Origin: an uncultured Thioclava sp.
GTDB lineage: Bacteria > Pseudomonadota > Alphaproteobacteria > Rhodobacterales > Rhodobacteraceae
Direction: 5' to 3'
DNA: 64,000 nucleotides
NCBI RefSeq assembly: GCF_913064665.1
Contig: NZ_CAJYBT010000004.1
Coordinates: 1 to 64,000 of the forward strand
A program made the position numbers and the translations under genes. A model generated the notes under the pieces. The model did not search any database. It was given only the letters and a program-made list of their open reading frames with translations, and had not been told where the DNA came from. Below are positions 9,620 through 19,109 of the stretch, piece after piece. The first letter of the stretch is position 1. Each line of letters opens with the position of its first letter.

Positions 9620-11023
9620 TCACCCCTCGTCGTCATCTTCGACATGGGCCACGCGCGCGCCCGCTTTGTTGGACGTCACAACCCCCAGTGTCTTGAGCTT
9701 GCGGTGCAGGGCGGATCGCTCCATCCCGACGAAATTCGCGGTGCGGGAGATATTGCCGCCAAACCGGTTGATCTGGGTGAGCAGATATTCGCGCTCAAAC
9801 AGCTCGCGCGCCTCGCGCAGCGGCAAGGTGGCCAGAGCGCCCCCCAAGACAACACGCCCCTCTTCAGCGGGGGCCGATTGGCCGGGGAGTTCGCGCGCGT
9901 CAATCGGGCCCGCCCCCTCGCCCAGGATCAGCACGCGCTCAATGACGTTGCGCAGCTGGCGAATGTTGCCGGGCCATTCCATCGTTTGCATCAACGCCCC
10001 CGCCTCGTCCGAGATTTCGCGCAGTGGCAAGCCTTGCGTTTCGTTGAAACTCCGCACGAAATGATGCGCGAGCAGCGGCACATCCTCACGACGCTCGCTG
10101 AGCGCGGGCACTTCAATTGGCACCACGTTCAGACGATCATACAGCTCTTGGCGGAAATGCCCGGCCCGGATCATACCCGTCAGATCGCGCGTGGTCGAAC
10201 TGATCACACGCAGATCCACGCGCACCTTATCCGCGCCCCCGACCCGCATGAATTGCTGCTCGGTGAGCACGCGCAAAATCTTGGATTGCGTGCCCGGCGG
10301 CATCTCGGCCACCTCGTCGAAATAGATCACGCCACCATGGGCCTGCTCCAGCAGACCTTTTTCCACGCCACGCTCAAGCGTTTCGCGCCCAAACAAAACT
10401 TCTTCCATGCGGTCAGGTTCAATCGAGGCAGAATTGACCGTGACAAACGGGCCAGCCGCGCGCGTCGAATTCTGGTGAATGAACCGCGCCGCCATTTCCT
10501 TGCCCGAGCCCGGCTCGCCTGACAGCATTACCCGCCCGTTCGACTTGGTGACCTTATCAAGCTGCTCGCGCAGACGCCGGAACGCAGCCGCCTCCCCGAT
10601 CATCTCGCCTGAGCCGATATCGCGCCGCTTGAGCGTCGAGTTCTCCCGCCGCAGCCGCGCCGTTTCCATCGCGCGCCCGATCACCACCATCAACTGGTCG
10701 ATATTAAAGGGCTTTTCGATGAAATCATACGCGCCTTGCTTGATCGCGGCGACCGCGATTTCAATATTGCCATGGCCGGAAATGATGATCACCGGCACGT
10801 CGGGGTTATCCCGCTTGACGGTCTTAAGAATGTCGATCCCGTCCATCTTGCTGTCTTTCAGCCAGATATCGAGGATCATCAGCGCCGGTTCACGGGCGTT
10901 GATCTCATCCATGCATTCATTGGAATTGGCCGCCATGCGCGTCTGAAAGCCTTCGTCTCGCAGGATGTCAGCAATCAATTCGCGGATGTCTTTTTCGTCG
11001 TCGACGATCAGGATGTCGCTCAT
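9620..11023 (-). CDS. ntrX: Nitrogen assimilation response regulator NtrX
   Basis: Response regulator partner of NtrY. Receiver domain with acidic pocket (VDDE) and phospho-acceptor Asp52 in LMILDIW, then an AAA+ domain with Walker A GEPGSGKE (about 169-176), and a C-terminal Fis-type helix-turn-helix (ISRTANFVGMERSALHRKLK). The sigma-54 contact loop GAFTGA is missing: after VLFGRE the chain goes directly to a short loop and LLEQAHGG. Alphaproteobacterial NtrX proteins are known to vary here, so it may not act as a sigma-54 activator. Start overlaps the ntrY stop by four bases (ATGA); last gene of the dusB-ntrBC-ntrYX run. Confidence 0.93.
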   Translation of the reverse strand: MSDILIVDDEKDIRELIADILRDEGFQTRMAANSNECMDEINAREPALMILDIWLKDSKMDGIDILKTVKRDNPDVPVIIISGHGNIEIAVAAIKQGAYDFIEKPFNIDQLMVVIGRAMETARLRRENSTLKRRDIGSGEMIGEAAAFRRLREQLDKVTKSNGRVMLSGEPGSGKEMAARFIHQNSTRAAGPFVTVNSASIEPDRMEEVLFGRETLERGVEKGLLEQAHGGVIYFDEVAEMPPGTQSKILRVLTEQQFMRVGGADKVRVDLRVISSTTRDLTGMIRAGHFRQELYDRLNVVPIEVPALSERREDVPLLAHHFVRSFNETQGLPLREISDEAGALMQTMEWPGNIRQLRNVIERVLILGEGAGPIDARELPGQSAPAEEGRVVLGGALATLPLREARELFEREYLLTQINRFGGNISRTANFVGMERSALHRKLKTLGVVTSNKAGARVAHVEDDDEG

Positions 11024-13299
11024 GTCACGTCTCCGGGGGGCTCGCCCCTCTCCTTGATGGCCCGATGTGCCGCGCGGGCGCGTGGCAAACGGATTTCGGC
11101 AAGCGCACCGTGATGCGCCCCACTGCTGAAGGCAGGCGCGTCGCTGAGTGTCAGCGTCCCGCCATGTTCCTCGATGATCTTTTTGACGATGGGAAGGCCC
11201 AGTCCTGTGCCTTTCGCACGTGTCGTGACGTAAGGCTCAAACAGGCGCGCACGGTCAGGCGGCAGGCCCAGACCGTTATCGGCAATTTGAATGGTGACCA
11301 GTTCTGGCGTGGCCGTCATCGCTACGCGAACCTCTGGTTCAAACCCATCCGGCGCGCCTTTTTCAACATATGATTCAATCGCTTCTCCGGCGTTCTTAAT
11401 TAGATTTGTCACAGCTTGAGAAATCATGGTTGCATCAAGTTCTACGATTACGGGCGTGTCGGGAATGTTCGAAACCAATCTCGCCCCATGCAGCGAATCT
11501 TGCTGCAAGGTGGCCGCATCGCGCAAGAGTTGCGCAAGGTCGTGATCGGCACGGTCTGGTTCGGGCATTCTGGCAAAGCGCGAAAACTCATCAACAATGC
11601 GGCGCAAGTCATTGGTCTGGCGTACAATAACGCCCGTGAGGCTTTCGAGAACCTCGGTATCTTCGCCCGTCGTGAGCTTGCTGAATTTGCGCTTGATGCG
11701 CTCGGCTGACAGCTGGATCGGAGTCAGCGGATTCTTGATCTCATGAGCAATCCGACGCGCCACATCGCCCCACGCCGCCATGCGCTGCGCCGAGACCAGT
11801 TCGGTCACATCCTCAAAGGCGACAACATAGCCCTCGGGCGCGCCCTCATCATTGCGCCGCACGGCCATGCGCACCAACAGACTTTCCAAACGCGCATCGC
11901 GCGAGACCCGGATTTCCTCTTGCACGGCCTCTTGGAAAGAGTCGTGCAAGCGATTGTAAAGACTTGTGAATTCCGGAACGACTTTAGAAATTTCCTGCGA
12001 ATGCACTTGGCTTGGATCAAGCGCCAAAAGCTGCATCGCGGCGCGGTTGACGAAATCGACGCGCCCCTCGGCATCCAGCCCGATCACGCCCGAGGTCACC
12101 GAGGACAACACAGAGTCAAACAGTCGCCGGCTTTCTTCGGTCTCGCGATGGCTTTCCATCAGCGCGGCGCGCTGCCCCTTAAGCTGGCTGGTCATGCGGT
12201 TGAAACTATGCCCCAACGTTGCAATCTCATCATCGCCCTCAGCCTCGATGACGCGTGCATCCAGATCGCCCGCGCCAATGCGTTCCGCCGCCGCCGCAAG
12301 CCGCCCAATCGGGCGCGACAGCCGCTCGGCAAACCACAGCCCCATCCAGATCGCCGCCAAAATCAAGATCAATGCAAAGCCGAAATAAACCAGCCCGAAT
12401 TCAAAGATGACCCGGCCACGCGCGCTTTCAAGCTGTTGATATAATGACACAGTTTCGCGTGTTTGATCCAGAAGCGACAGGATTTTCCCGTCCACTTTGC
12501 GCGAGATATACAAATAGCGATCCACAAACGCATTCAGCCGGATCAAGCCGCGCAATTCCGAGTTCGACCAGTCCTCGATCAGCACGGTCTCGCCCTTTTG
12601 CGCCTCGACAAGGTCTTTGGGCGCGGGTTCTTCGTAATCAAACAAATAAGAGCGATCGCCGCGCGCCACGATCTTGCCGGTGCCGTCGATCACATAGGCC
12701 TCTTTGACGCCGCGCTGAATGCGCGTCTGACCCGAGATCAGCAATTCGCGCAGTTCTCCATCCGACATAAAGGTCGAGGCTTGACGGCGCAGGTTCAAAA
12801 ACGCCGCCAGCGCGCGTACATCCAACACAAGGTCTTGTTTATGCTCGCTTTGATAAGCCTCCGCCGCTTGCAAAGACGTGCCGACAACCGAGCGCACACG
12901 ATCTGAAAACCAGCCCTCAAGCCCGATATTCACCGTCAAACCGGCAAACAGCGCTACCAAGACCGTGGGCACCAAGGCGATCCCGGCAAACACCCCCGTC
13001 AACCGCAAGGTCAGTCGCGACCCGGCCGAGCGCGCGCGTTTCGCCGCGATGATTTGCGCCAGCCGCATCATAATCAGCCCGGCGAGCAGCAGGAAATAGA
13101 CGAAATCGGCCAGCAGGATCAGACGCAACGCCGTGCTATCGGCACCCTGCCCCAACGGACCAAGCACCACAAAGGTCGCGATGGCCAGTGCCGGGCCCAG
13201 CACCACCAATCCAAAGGTTACGATGTTGCGCACTCGCCGTTGGCGGCGAAAACGCGCCAATCGATCCCAGCCTGAACGATATGCCGTGCTGCCTTGCAC
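11020..13299 (-). CDS. ntrY: Sensor histidine kinase NtrY
   Basis: Membrane sensor kinase paired with NtrX for nitrogen and redox-related control. 759 residues: membrane segments near 28-50, 57-80 and 104-126, a periplasmic region, another membrane segment near 300-322, HAMP (about 325-378), PAS (about 390-500), HisKA with His519 in RRIAHEIKNPLTPIQLSAER, and an ATPase domain with N-box LIKNAGEAI and G-boxes DNGLGLP and GTGLGLPI. The start codon is GTG with AAGGGGGC upstream. It follows ntrC by 69 bases, so it may share the upstream promoter or have its own in that gap. Confidence 0.95.
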   Translation of the reverse strand: MQGSTAYRSGWDRLARFRRQRRVRNIVTFGLVVLGPALAIATFVVLGPLGQGADSTALRLILLADFVYFLLLAGLIMMRLAQIIAAKRARSAGSRLTLRLTGVFAGIALVPTVLVALFAGLTVNIGLEGWFSDRVRSVVGTSLQAAEAYQSEHKQDLVLDVRALAAFLNLRRQASTFMSDGELRELLISGQTRIQRGVKEAYVIDGTGKIVARGDRSYLFDYEEPAPKDLVEAQKGETVLIEDWSNSELRGLIRLNAFVDRYLYISRKVDGKILSLLDQTRETVSLYQQLESARGRVIFEFGLVYFGFALILILAAIWMGLWFAERLSRPIGRLAAAAERIGAGDLDARVIEAEGDDEIATLGHSFNRMTSQLKGQRAALMESHRETEESRRLFDSVLSSVTSGVIGLDAEGRVDFVNRAAMQLLALDPSQVHSQEISKVVPEFTSLYNRLHDSFQEAVQEEIRVSRDARLESLLVRMAVRRNDEGAPEGYVVAFEDVTELVSAQRMAAWGDVARRIAHEIKNPLTPIQLSAERIKRKFSKLTTGEDTEVLESLTGVIVRQTNDLRRIVDEFSRFARMPEPDRADHDLAQLLRDAATLQQDSLHGARLVSNIPDTPVIVELDATMISQAVTNLIKNAGEAIESYVEKGAPDGFEPEVRVAMTATPELVTIQIADNGLGLPPDRARLFEPYVTTRAKGTGLGLPIVKKIIEEHGGTLTLSDAPAFSSGAHHGALAEIRLPRARAAHRAIKERGEPPGDVT

Positions 13300-13368
13300 T
13301 GATGCCCCCTTGACACAGAGCGTGACAAATCCGTCCAGACGAAAAAGCCACAGCCCCCTGTTGCGGGT

Positions 13369-14745
13369 TTACATCAGTTTGCGGCGCCGTGTCACCTGAA
13401 TATCCAGATCGGTGATCTTTTTTCGCAAGGTATTGCGGTTGATGCCAAGAAGATCAGCACATCTGGCCTGATTGCCCCCTGTCGCGTCCAAGGCGATTTC
13501 CAGCAAAGGGGCCTCCATCTCTTTGAGAATCCGATCATAAAGACCCGGAGGCGGCAAATTCCCCCCATGCAGATCGAAATAGCGACGCAGGTGACGCCCG
13601 ATTGAAGCAGAGAGCTTTTCGCCCTCGCCCCCTTGGCGCAGCGGCTCGATCGCGGGCTGATTCCCGAGCACAAATTCGACCTCGGCGCGGGTGATCTCGT
13701 CTTCGGGCGAGGTCACGGTCAGACGGCGGATCGTATTTTCGAGCTGGCGCACATTGCCGGGCCAGGAATAGGCGCGCACCAGTTGCAGCGCATCATGGGT
13801 AAAGCGACGCGTCCCCAAACCGTCGCGCTCGGCGCGGCTCAGGAAATGTTCGGCCAAAAGCGGAATATCCTCGACGCGTTCGCGCAGGCTCGGCACCGCC
13901 AGTGTCACGCCGCCCAAACGGTAGAACAGATCTTGGCGGAACCGGCCCGCCTCCATCAAAGCCGACAGATCGCTTTGCGTGGTGGCCATGATCCGCGGCG
14001 CGGGGTCAGGCAGCGCATCCAGCATTCGCACGATCCGCGCCTGAGTATCCTCGTCATAATCGCCCACCTCATCAAAGACGAGCGAGCCACCCTTGGCACG
14101 CGCAAGCAATGTCGCGGGCCCCTCGGCGCCCTGCAAATCACCCGCCTGCGCTACGATAAAGGGCAAGCTGCGCCGATCAGAAAAGTCGTGAATAGCACGC
14201 GCGATCAGGGACTTGCCGGTGCCACTTTCGCCTACGATCAACACCGCCAGATCAGCATTCATCACCCGGGCAACCAGTCGATACAGCTCTTGCATCGCCG
14301 CCGTGCGCCCGACAAGTGGCAGATCGCCCTTGTCGCCGGATAGACCCTCGCCTGTCTTGGCCACCACTTGGGTGACACGGCGTTTCTGTTCCAGTGCCTT
14401 TTGCGCGCGCTTCATCAAATCGGGCAGATCGAAGGGCTTGGGCAAATAGTCATAGGCGTCGGCTTCGGCGGCCTGAATCGCGGTCATGATGGTGTTTTGC
14501 GCCGAGATCACGATCACCGGCAATCCGGGACGTTCGCGCGCGATACGCGGCAACGCCTCAAGGCCATTGCCATCGGGCATCATCACATCCGAGATCACCA
14601 GATCGCCCTTGCCCTCTTCGATCCAACGCATCAGCGTGACAAGCGAGGCCGTGGCATGCACCTTGCAGCCCGCTCGTGTTAAAGCTTGGGTCAAAACGGT
14701 GCGGATCGTGCGGTCGTCATCGGCGACAAGTACAGTGCCGTCCAT
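13369..14745 (-). CDS. ntrC: Nitrogen regulation response regulator NtrC
   Basis: Response regulator that activates nitrogen-limitation genes when phosphorylated by NtrB. 458 residues: receiver with Asp53 in [16 protein letters not shown]+ domain with Walker A GESGTGKS and Walker B region [10 protein letters not shown], and a Fis-type helix-turn-helix ending [20 protein letters not shown]. The GAFTGA loop needed to contact sigma-54 is absent: [21 protein letters not shown] directly precedes RAKGG. Rhodobacter capsulatus NtrC also lacks this loop and works with the housekeeping sigma factor, so the same is inferred here. Starts three bases after ntrB. Confidence 0.95.
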   Translation of the reverse strand: MDGTVLVADDDRTIRTVLTQALTRAGCKVHATASLVTLMRWIEEGKGDLVISDVMMPDGNGLEALPRIARERPGLPVIVISAQNTIMTAIQAAEADAYDYLPKPFDLPDLMKRAQKALEQKRRVTQVVAKTGEGLSGDKGDLPLVGRTAAMQELYRLVARVMNADLAVLIVGESGTGKSLIARAIHDFSDRRSLPFIVAQAGDLQGAEGPATLLARAKGGSLVFDEVGDYDEDTQARIVRMLDALPDPAPRIMATTQSDLSALMEAGRFRQDLFYRLGGVTLAVPSLRERVEDIPLLAEHFLSRAERDGLGTRRFTHDALQLVRAYSWPGNVRQLENTIRRLTVTSPEDEITRAEVEFVLGNQPAIEPLRQGGEGEKLSASIGRHLRRYFDLHGGNLPPPGLYDRILKEMEAPLLEIALDATGGNQARCADLLGINRNTLRKKITDLDIQVTRRRKLM

Positions 14746-14748
14746 GGC

Positions 14749-15816
14749 TTAACTCTCCTTCGGCGCAACTGGCAGGGAAATACGAAAACGGGTTTTGCCG
14801 GGCACAGAATCAAGACTGACCCAGCCGTCATGTTCCGAGATAATCTTGGACACCAGCGCCAGCCCCAAACCGGTGCCATTCTCGCGCCCCGAGACAAAGG
14901 GCTCGAAAACTTCATTGGCGATAGAGGGCGGGATGCCGGGGCCATCGTCGATGATTTCGACCTGAAGCGGCAAAGGTTGCCCCGAGCCATCGGCCCGGCG
15001 CAGGCGCAGGCTGTGTTCATAAAAGGTGCGTATCTTGATTTTTCCACCACCATCAGAGGCTTGCGCCGCGTTCTTAAGCAAATTCAAGAACACCTGAGTG
15101 AGCTGATCAGCATCGCCATAGGTGGCGGGCAGCGAGGGGTCGTAGTCTTCGTCGATCCGCATATGCGCGCCAAACCCGACCGTGGCCGATTTGCGCGCGC
15201 GTTCCAGAACGTCATGAAGATTGACGTGCTTGCGCTCGGGCGGGCGCACATTGCCAAATTGCTCAACCTGTTCAAGCAGCTTCACGATACGCCGCGTCTC
15301 GTCGACAATTAAGTCTGTGAGTTCAAGATCTTCTCCGCTTAAGTTCATGCTGATTAGCTGCGCCGCCCCGGCAATTCCCGCCAAAGGGTTCTTGATCTCA
15401 TGGGCCAGCATTTCCGCCATCCCGATCGCCGAGCGCGCCGCCGATTTCACCATACTCGCGCGTCCCAAGCGGTCCGCCAGCTCGCGCGGCTCAATTACCA
15501 ACAACACGCGGTCAAGCTCTTCACCTACCGGGGCGGCTTGCAGATTGCATTGCACCGGAGCTTTCTCCCCGGTCGATACCTCGACATCATTGACGAAAAG
15601 CGAGGCGCGATTGGAGCGGACACGCGCGAAAATCTCTTCCAGCGGCGCGGAAATCGCCAACCGCTCGCCAATCGCCTGCCCGCGCAGGGATTTGGCCGAG
15701 ATGTTGAGGAACAGCTCGGCGGCGGGGTTTACTTCCGAGACGCGATCCTGCCCATCGATCAAAAGCGCGGGCGTGGGCAGTGAGTTCCAGATGACACCGG
15801 GAGCAGGCAGGCTCAT
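14749..15816 (-). CDS. ntrB: Nitrogen regulation sensor kinase NtrB
   Basis: Cytosolic histidine kinase/phosphatase that controls NtrC in response to PII proteins. 355 residues with no membrane segment: PAS domain (about 10-110), HisKA with His139 in AEMLAHEIKNPLAGIAGAAQL, and an ATPase domain with N-box LLKNAAQAS and G-boxes DDGPGIPP and GTGLGLALV. The start overlaps the dusB stop by four bases (ATGA) and the stop is three bases before ntrC, indicating translation as one operon. Confidence 0.96.
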   Translation of the reverse strand: MSLPAPGVIWNSLPTPALLIDGQDRVSEVNPAAELFLNISAKSLRGQAIGERLAISAPLEEIFARVRSNRASLFVNDVEVSTGEKAPVQCNLQAAPVGEELDRVLLVIEPRELADRLGRASMVKSAARSAIGMAEMLAHEIKNPLAGIAGAAQLISMNLSGEDLELTDLIVDETRRIVKLLEQVEQFGNVRPPERKHVNLHDVLERARKSATVGFGAHMRIDEDYDPSLPATYGDADQLTQVFLNLLKNAAQASDGGGKIKIRTFYEHSLRLRRADGSGQPLPLQVEIIDDGPGIPPSIANEVFEPFVSGRENGTGLGLALVSKIISEHDGWVSLDSVPGKTRFRISLPVAPKES

Positions 15817-16793
15817 GCTGCAATCCTTTCGCCAAATGCGCGCGCGATCAGCCCAAGCGTGGCCTCTGGCGTGGCGCTGATCATCATCTGGGCGCGCAAC
15901 GGTGCCTGCGCGACATCGGCATACCAGCCCAGATGCTTGCGCGCGAGACGCAGGCCAAGATCACGCCCGTAGAAACTTAAGATCGACTCGTAATGCTCTG
16001 ATATAAGATCACTTAATGCGTTCCCCGTGGGCACGATTGGCGCAGGCGTGCCATAAATTTCATGCGCGATCTCGGCCAGACGCCACGGCGCGCCTTGTGC
16101 CCCGCGCCCGACCATCACGCCCGCTGCGCCCGACTGCGCAAGCGCCGTGCGCGCAGACGCCGCATCCACGACATCGCCATTGGCAATCACCGGGATCGAG
16201 ACGGCGGCGCGGGTCGCCGCGATCGCCTCCCAATCGGCAGCCCCTTTGTAAAACTGCATCCGCGTGCGCCCATGCACCACGATCATCTGCACGCCAGCGG
16301 CCTCGGCCCGGCGCGCAATCAGCGGCGCATTGTGGCTGTCATCATCCCAGCCCAGCCGCATCTTGAGCGTCACCGGCAAATCGACCGCCTTCACCGTCGC
16401 CTCAATCAGGCGCAATGCGTGGTCAGGATCACGCATCAGCGCCGACCCCGAGGCCCCGCCCGTCACCTTTTTGGCCGGGCAGCCCATATTGATGTCGATG
16501 ATACGCGCGCCCATATCGGCGACCAGTTTTGCCGCCTGCGCCATTGGCGCGGCTTCACGCCCGGCAAGCTGCACCGATGTGGGCAAATCCAGCCCCAGCT
16601 CGACACGTGCCTTAGCCCGCACCGAGGGGATTTTCGTGATCATCTCCCCCGAGGCGACCATTTCCGACACGACAAGCCCCGCGCCAAAGCGCGCCACGAT
16701 CCGACGAAACGGCAGATCGGTGATTCCCGCCATTGGCGCCAACAGCACAGGCGGATCAAGGGTGGTTTGGCCAAGTGACAAAGCAGTTTGCAC
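15813..16793 (-). CDS. dusB: tRNA-dihydrouridine synthase DusB (NifR3)
   Basis: FMN enzyme that reduces uridines in the tRNA D-loop. 326 residues with [14 protein letters not shown] at the N-terminus, [19 protein letters not shown] carrying the catalytic Cys, and [33 protein letters not shown]. In this bacterial group the gene is historically nifR3 and leads the ntrBC operon, as here. The start is GTG, supported by AGGA six bases upstream; it is 213 bases from the divergent ispD. Confidence 0.95.
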   Translation of the reverse strand: MQTALSLGQTTLDPPVLLAPMAGITDLPFRRIVARFGAGLVVSEMVASGEMITKIPSVRAKARVELGLDLPTSVQLAGREAAPMAQAAKLVADMGARIIDINMGCPAKKVTGGASGSALMRDPDHALRLIEATVKAVDLPVTLKMRLGWDDDSHNAPLIARRAEAAGVQMIVVHGRTRMQFYKGAADWEAIAATRAAVSIPVIANGDVVDAASARTALAQSGAAGVMVGRGAQGAPWRLAEIAHEIYGTPAPIVPTGNALSDLISEHYESILSFYGRDLGLRLARKHLGWYADVAQAPLRAQMMISATPEATLGLIARAFGERIAA

Positions 16794-17006
16794 GAGTCTT
16801 CCTGTTTCTCTTTGGTTATGGCTACGCTTTTGACCAAGGTTTCACAATTTACTAGCGCAAATTACGGCGGCAAAATTGGCATATGCCTAATTTTTAATCA
16901 AAATAGTCCAGAAATCCTGTTTCTCAAGGCGGATCACGCCGCGACGGGCAAATATTGCACCGCTTCGCCCCATGGCCTAAGCCTGTGGCGAAGAAACGGG
17001 GGGCGC
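16794..17006. promoter_or_regulatory. AT-rich divergent control region between dusB-ntr and ispD
   Basis: This 213-base spacer drives two divergent operons. The part 16840-16920 is markedly AT-rich in an otherwise GC-rich segment and includes the ten-base palindrome GGCATATGCC at 16878-16887 followed by TAATTTTTAATCAAAAT. It should hold the promoters of dusB-ntrBC and of ispD; no specific -10/-35 pair or NtrC site could be assigned by eye. Confidence 0.45.
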
Positions 17007-17654
17007 ATGGACACAGCCGTTATCATCGTGGCCGCAGGACGGGGCACGCGCGCGGGCGGCGATGCACCCAAGCAATGGCAGTTGCTGGCGGGGCAGCCCG
17101 TGCTGGCCCATACGGTTGCGCGCTTTGAAGGTGTTGGACGGATCATCGTGGTGCTGCATCCCGAGGATATGGCGCGCGGTGTGGCGCTGTTTGGCGGCTC
17201 AGTCGTGCTATGCGCAGGGGGGCAGACGCGGGATGCCTCGGTGCGCAATGCTTTGGAGATGCTTGAGGGCTCGGGCGTGACGCGCGTGCTAATCCACGAT
17301 GGAGCGCGTCCGCTGGTCAGCCCCGAGGTGATCGAAGGCGTGTTGAGCGCGCTTGACACCCATCGCGCCGCCGCTCCCGCGCTTGCGGTGAGCGATGCGT
17401 TGTGGATTGGGTCAAACGGCGCGGTCACGGGCACCCAAGATCGCACCAATCTATGGCGTGCGCAGACCCCGCAGGGATTTGATTTTGATACGATTTTATC
17501 CGCGCATCGCGCCCATCCCGGCGGTGCGGCCGATGATGTCGAAGTGGTGCGCGCAGCCGGTGTTGGCGTTGCGATCACACCGGGCAGCGAAGACAATCTG
17601 AAAATCACCTATCCCAGCGATTTCGCGCGGGCAGAACGGCTATTGGGGGCATAA
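17007..17654 (+). CDS. ispD: 2-C-methyl-D-erythritol 4-phosphate cytidylyltransferase
   Basis: Third step of the MEP isoprenoid pathway: joins CTP and methylerythritol phosphate. 215 residues beginning [17 protein letters not shown], with [17 protein letters not shown] (the PKQ substrate motif) and [16 protein letters not shown], all diagnostic. The frame stays open 73 codons upstream, but the family starts at this ATG. The stop codon abuts the ispF ATG with no spacer, so the two are coupled yet unfused, unlike the bifunctional IspDF of many alphaproteobacteria. Confidence 0.95.
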   Translation: MDTAVIIVAAGRGTRAGGDAPKQWQLLAGQPVLAHTVARFEGVGRIIVVLHPEDMARGVALFGGSVVLCAGGQTRDASVRNALEMLEGSGVTRVLIHDGARPLVSPEVIEGVLSALDTHRAAAPALAVSDALWIGSNGAVTGTQDRTNLWRAQTPQGFDFDTILSAHRAHPGGAADDVEVVRAAGVGVAITPGSEDNLKITYPSDFARAERLLGA

Positions 17655-18134
17655 ATGGATATTCGACTGGGCCATGGCTATGATGTGCATGCGTTCGAGG
17701 AGGGCGAACACGTCATTCTCTGCGGCGTACGTGTGCCCCATTCGCGCAAGCTCAAGGGGCATTCTGACGCGGATGTCGGGATGCATGCCTTGACGGACGC
17801 GATTTATGGCGCGCTGGCCGAGGGCGATATCGGGCGTCACTTCCCGCCCTCGGACCCAGAATGGAAAGGCGCTGCGTCGGAAATTTTCCTTGATCACGCA
17901 GCAAAACTGGCCGAGGCGCGCGGCTTTCGGATTGGCAATGTTGATGTGACATTGATCTGCGAGCAGCCCAAGATCGGCCCGCATGCCAGCGCGATGGCGC
18001 AGGAACTGGCGCGCATCATCGGGCTGGAGCCGGGGCGGATCTCGGTCAAGGCCACCACATCCGAGCGTCTGGGCTTCACCGGGCGCGAAGAAGGCATCGC
18101 GGCGATTGCCACAGCCACATTGATTGCGGAGTAA
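17655..18134 (+). CDS. ispF: 2-C-methyl-D-erythritol 2,4-cyclodiphosphate synthase
   Basis: Cyclises CDP-methylerythritol phosphate in the MEP pathway. 159 residues, the normal length, with the zinc ligands in [11 protein letters not shown] (Asp10, His12) and [20 protein letters not shown], and the CDP-binding end [20 protein letters not shown]. Directly follows ispD and is followed four bases later by pgpA. Confidence 0.96.
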   Translation: MDIRLGHGYDVHAFEEGEHVILCGVRVPHSRKLKGHSDADVGMHALTDAIYGALAEGDIGRHFPPSDPEWKGAASEIFLDHAAKLAEARGFRIGNVDVTLICEQPKIGPHASAMAQELARIIGLEPGRISVKATTSERLGFTGREEGIAAIATATLIAE

Positions 18135-18138
18135 CCCC

Positions 18139-18633
18139 ATGTTGAAACTCATCAATACCGTCTTTTACGTCGGCCTGTTGCGCCCGGCACCGGGCACGTG
18201 GGGCTCGTTGGCGGCTGTGCTGGTGGGCTGGGCGATCGAGCATTACCTCGGTTTCATCCCGCTCGTGATCGCCTTTGTCGCCGTCACGGCGCTTGGCTTC
18301 TGGTCGGTTGGGGCCGAGCTAAAGGATCGCCCCGGCGAGGACCCCTCCGAAATCGTGATCGACGAGGTTGCCGGCATGTGGCTGACGTTGCTGTTCCCGG
18401 CAATGGGGTTTTGGATGCGCGACATGTCGATGGTCTGGCCCGGCCCCGTCGCGGCATTCCTGTGCTTTCGCCTGTTTGACATCTGGAAGCCGTGGCTGGT
18501 CGGGCGCGCGGATCGCCGCCACGACGCCAAAGGCGTGATGCTGGATGATCTGTGGGCGGGCGTGTTTGCCGGCATCGTCACGATCATTCTCGCGGGGCTT
18601 TATCACGTCGTCTTCTTGGGGATGATGCAATGA
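18139..18633 (+). CDS. pgpA: Phosphatidylglycerophosphatase A
   Basis: Dephosphorylates phosphatidylglycerophosphate to phosphatidylglycerol at the inner membrane. 164 residues with LLRPAPGTWGSLAAVL and EIVIDEVAGMW, the conserved PgpA blocks, and three or four hydrophobic segments including the C-terminal one. The ATG of MLKLINTVFYVG was chosen over an in-frame start at 18124 that would overlap ispF. The stop overlaps the cinA start (ATGA). Confidence 0.92.
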   Translation: MLKLINTVFYVGLLRPAPGTWGSLAAVLVGWAIEHYLGFIPLVIAFVAVTALGFWSVGAELKDRPGEDPSEIVIDEVAGMWLTLLFPAMGFWMRDMSMVWPGPVAAFLCFRLFDIWKPWLVGRADRRHDAKGVMLDDLWAGVFAGIVTIILAGLYHVVFLGMMQ

Positions 18634-19109
18634 GCCTTGCGCGCGAAGTGCTGGAGGCCTGCAAGTCGCGCGGGCTGATGGTGGCCACCGCCGAAAGCTG
18701 CACCGGCGGCATGGTCGCCGCCGCGTTGACCGATATCGCCGGGTCGTCCGCCGTGGTCGAGCGCGGCTTTGTCACCTATACCAATGCCGCCAAGCGCGAG
18801 ATGTTGGGGGTCAACGAGGCCACGCTAGAGGCCTATGGCGCGGTCTCTGAACCTGTGGCGCGCGAGATGGCCGCAGGCGCGCTGTCCCAGTCACACGCGC
18901 AAATCGCCGTGTCCATCACCGGCATCGCAGGCCCCGGCGGGTCCGAGCACAAGCCCGAAGGCCGCGTCTGTTTCGCGCTGGCGATGACAGGCGCGCCCGT
19001 CACCGCTGAAACCGTGGAATTCGGAGCCTTGGGGCGCGCGCAGGTGCGCCAAGCGGCGCGCGATCACGCACTGGGGCTATTGCTGCGCGCCGCCCAATCT
19101 CAGCCATAG
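18630..19109 (+). CDS. CinA C-terminal domain protein (nicotinamide-nucleotide amidase)
   Basis: Predicted to hydrolyse NMN to nicotinate mononucleotide and ammonia (PncC activity). 159 residues that contain only the CinA C-terminal domain: [20 protein letters not shown], then [19 protein letters not shown] and [19 protein letters not shown]. The N-terminal molybdopterin-binding-like CinA domain is absent, a common arrangement. It is the last gene of the ispD-ispF-pgpA run, and its end overlaps the convergent RTX gene by ten bases. Confidence 0.92.
   Translation: MSLAREVLEACKSRGLMVATAESCTGGMVAAALTDIAGSSAVVERGFVTYTNAAKREMLGVNEATLEAYGAVSEPVAREMAAGALSQSHAQIAVSITGIAGPGGSEHKPEGRVCFALAMTGAPVTAETVEFGALGRAQVRQAARDHALGLLLRAAQSQP

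Noticed and set aside
16788..17006. N-terminal extension of ispD
   Set aside because: The frame is open but AT-rich and non-conserved in character; it is the divergent promoter region, and the family starts at the ATG of 17007.
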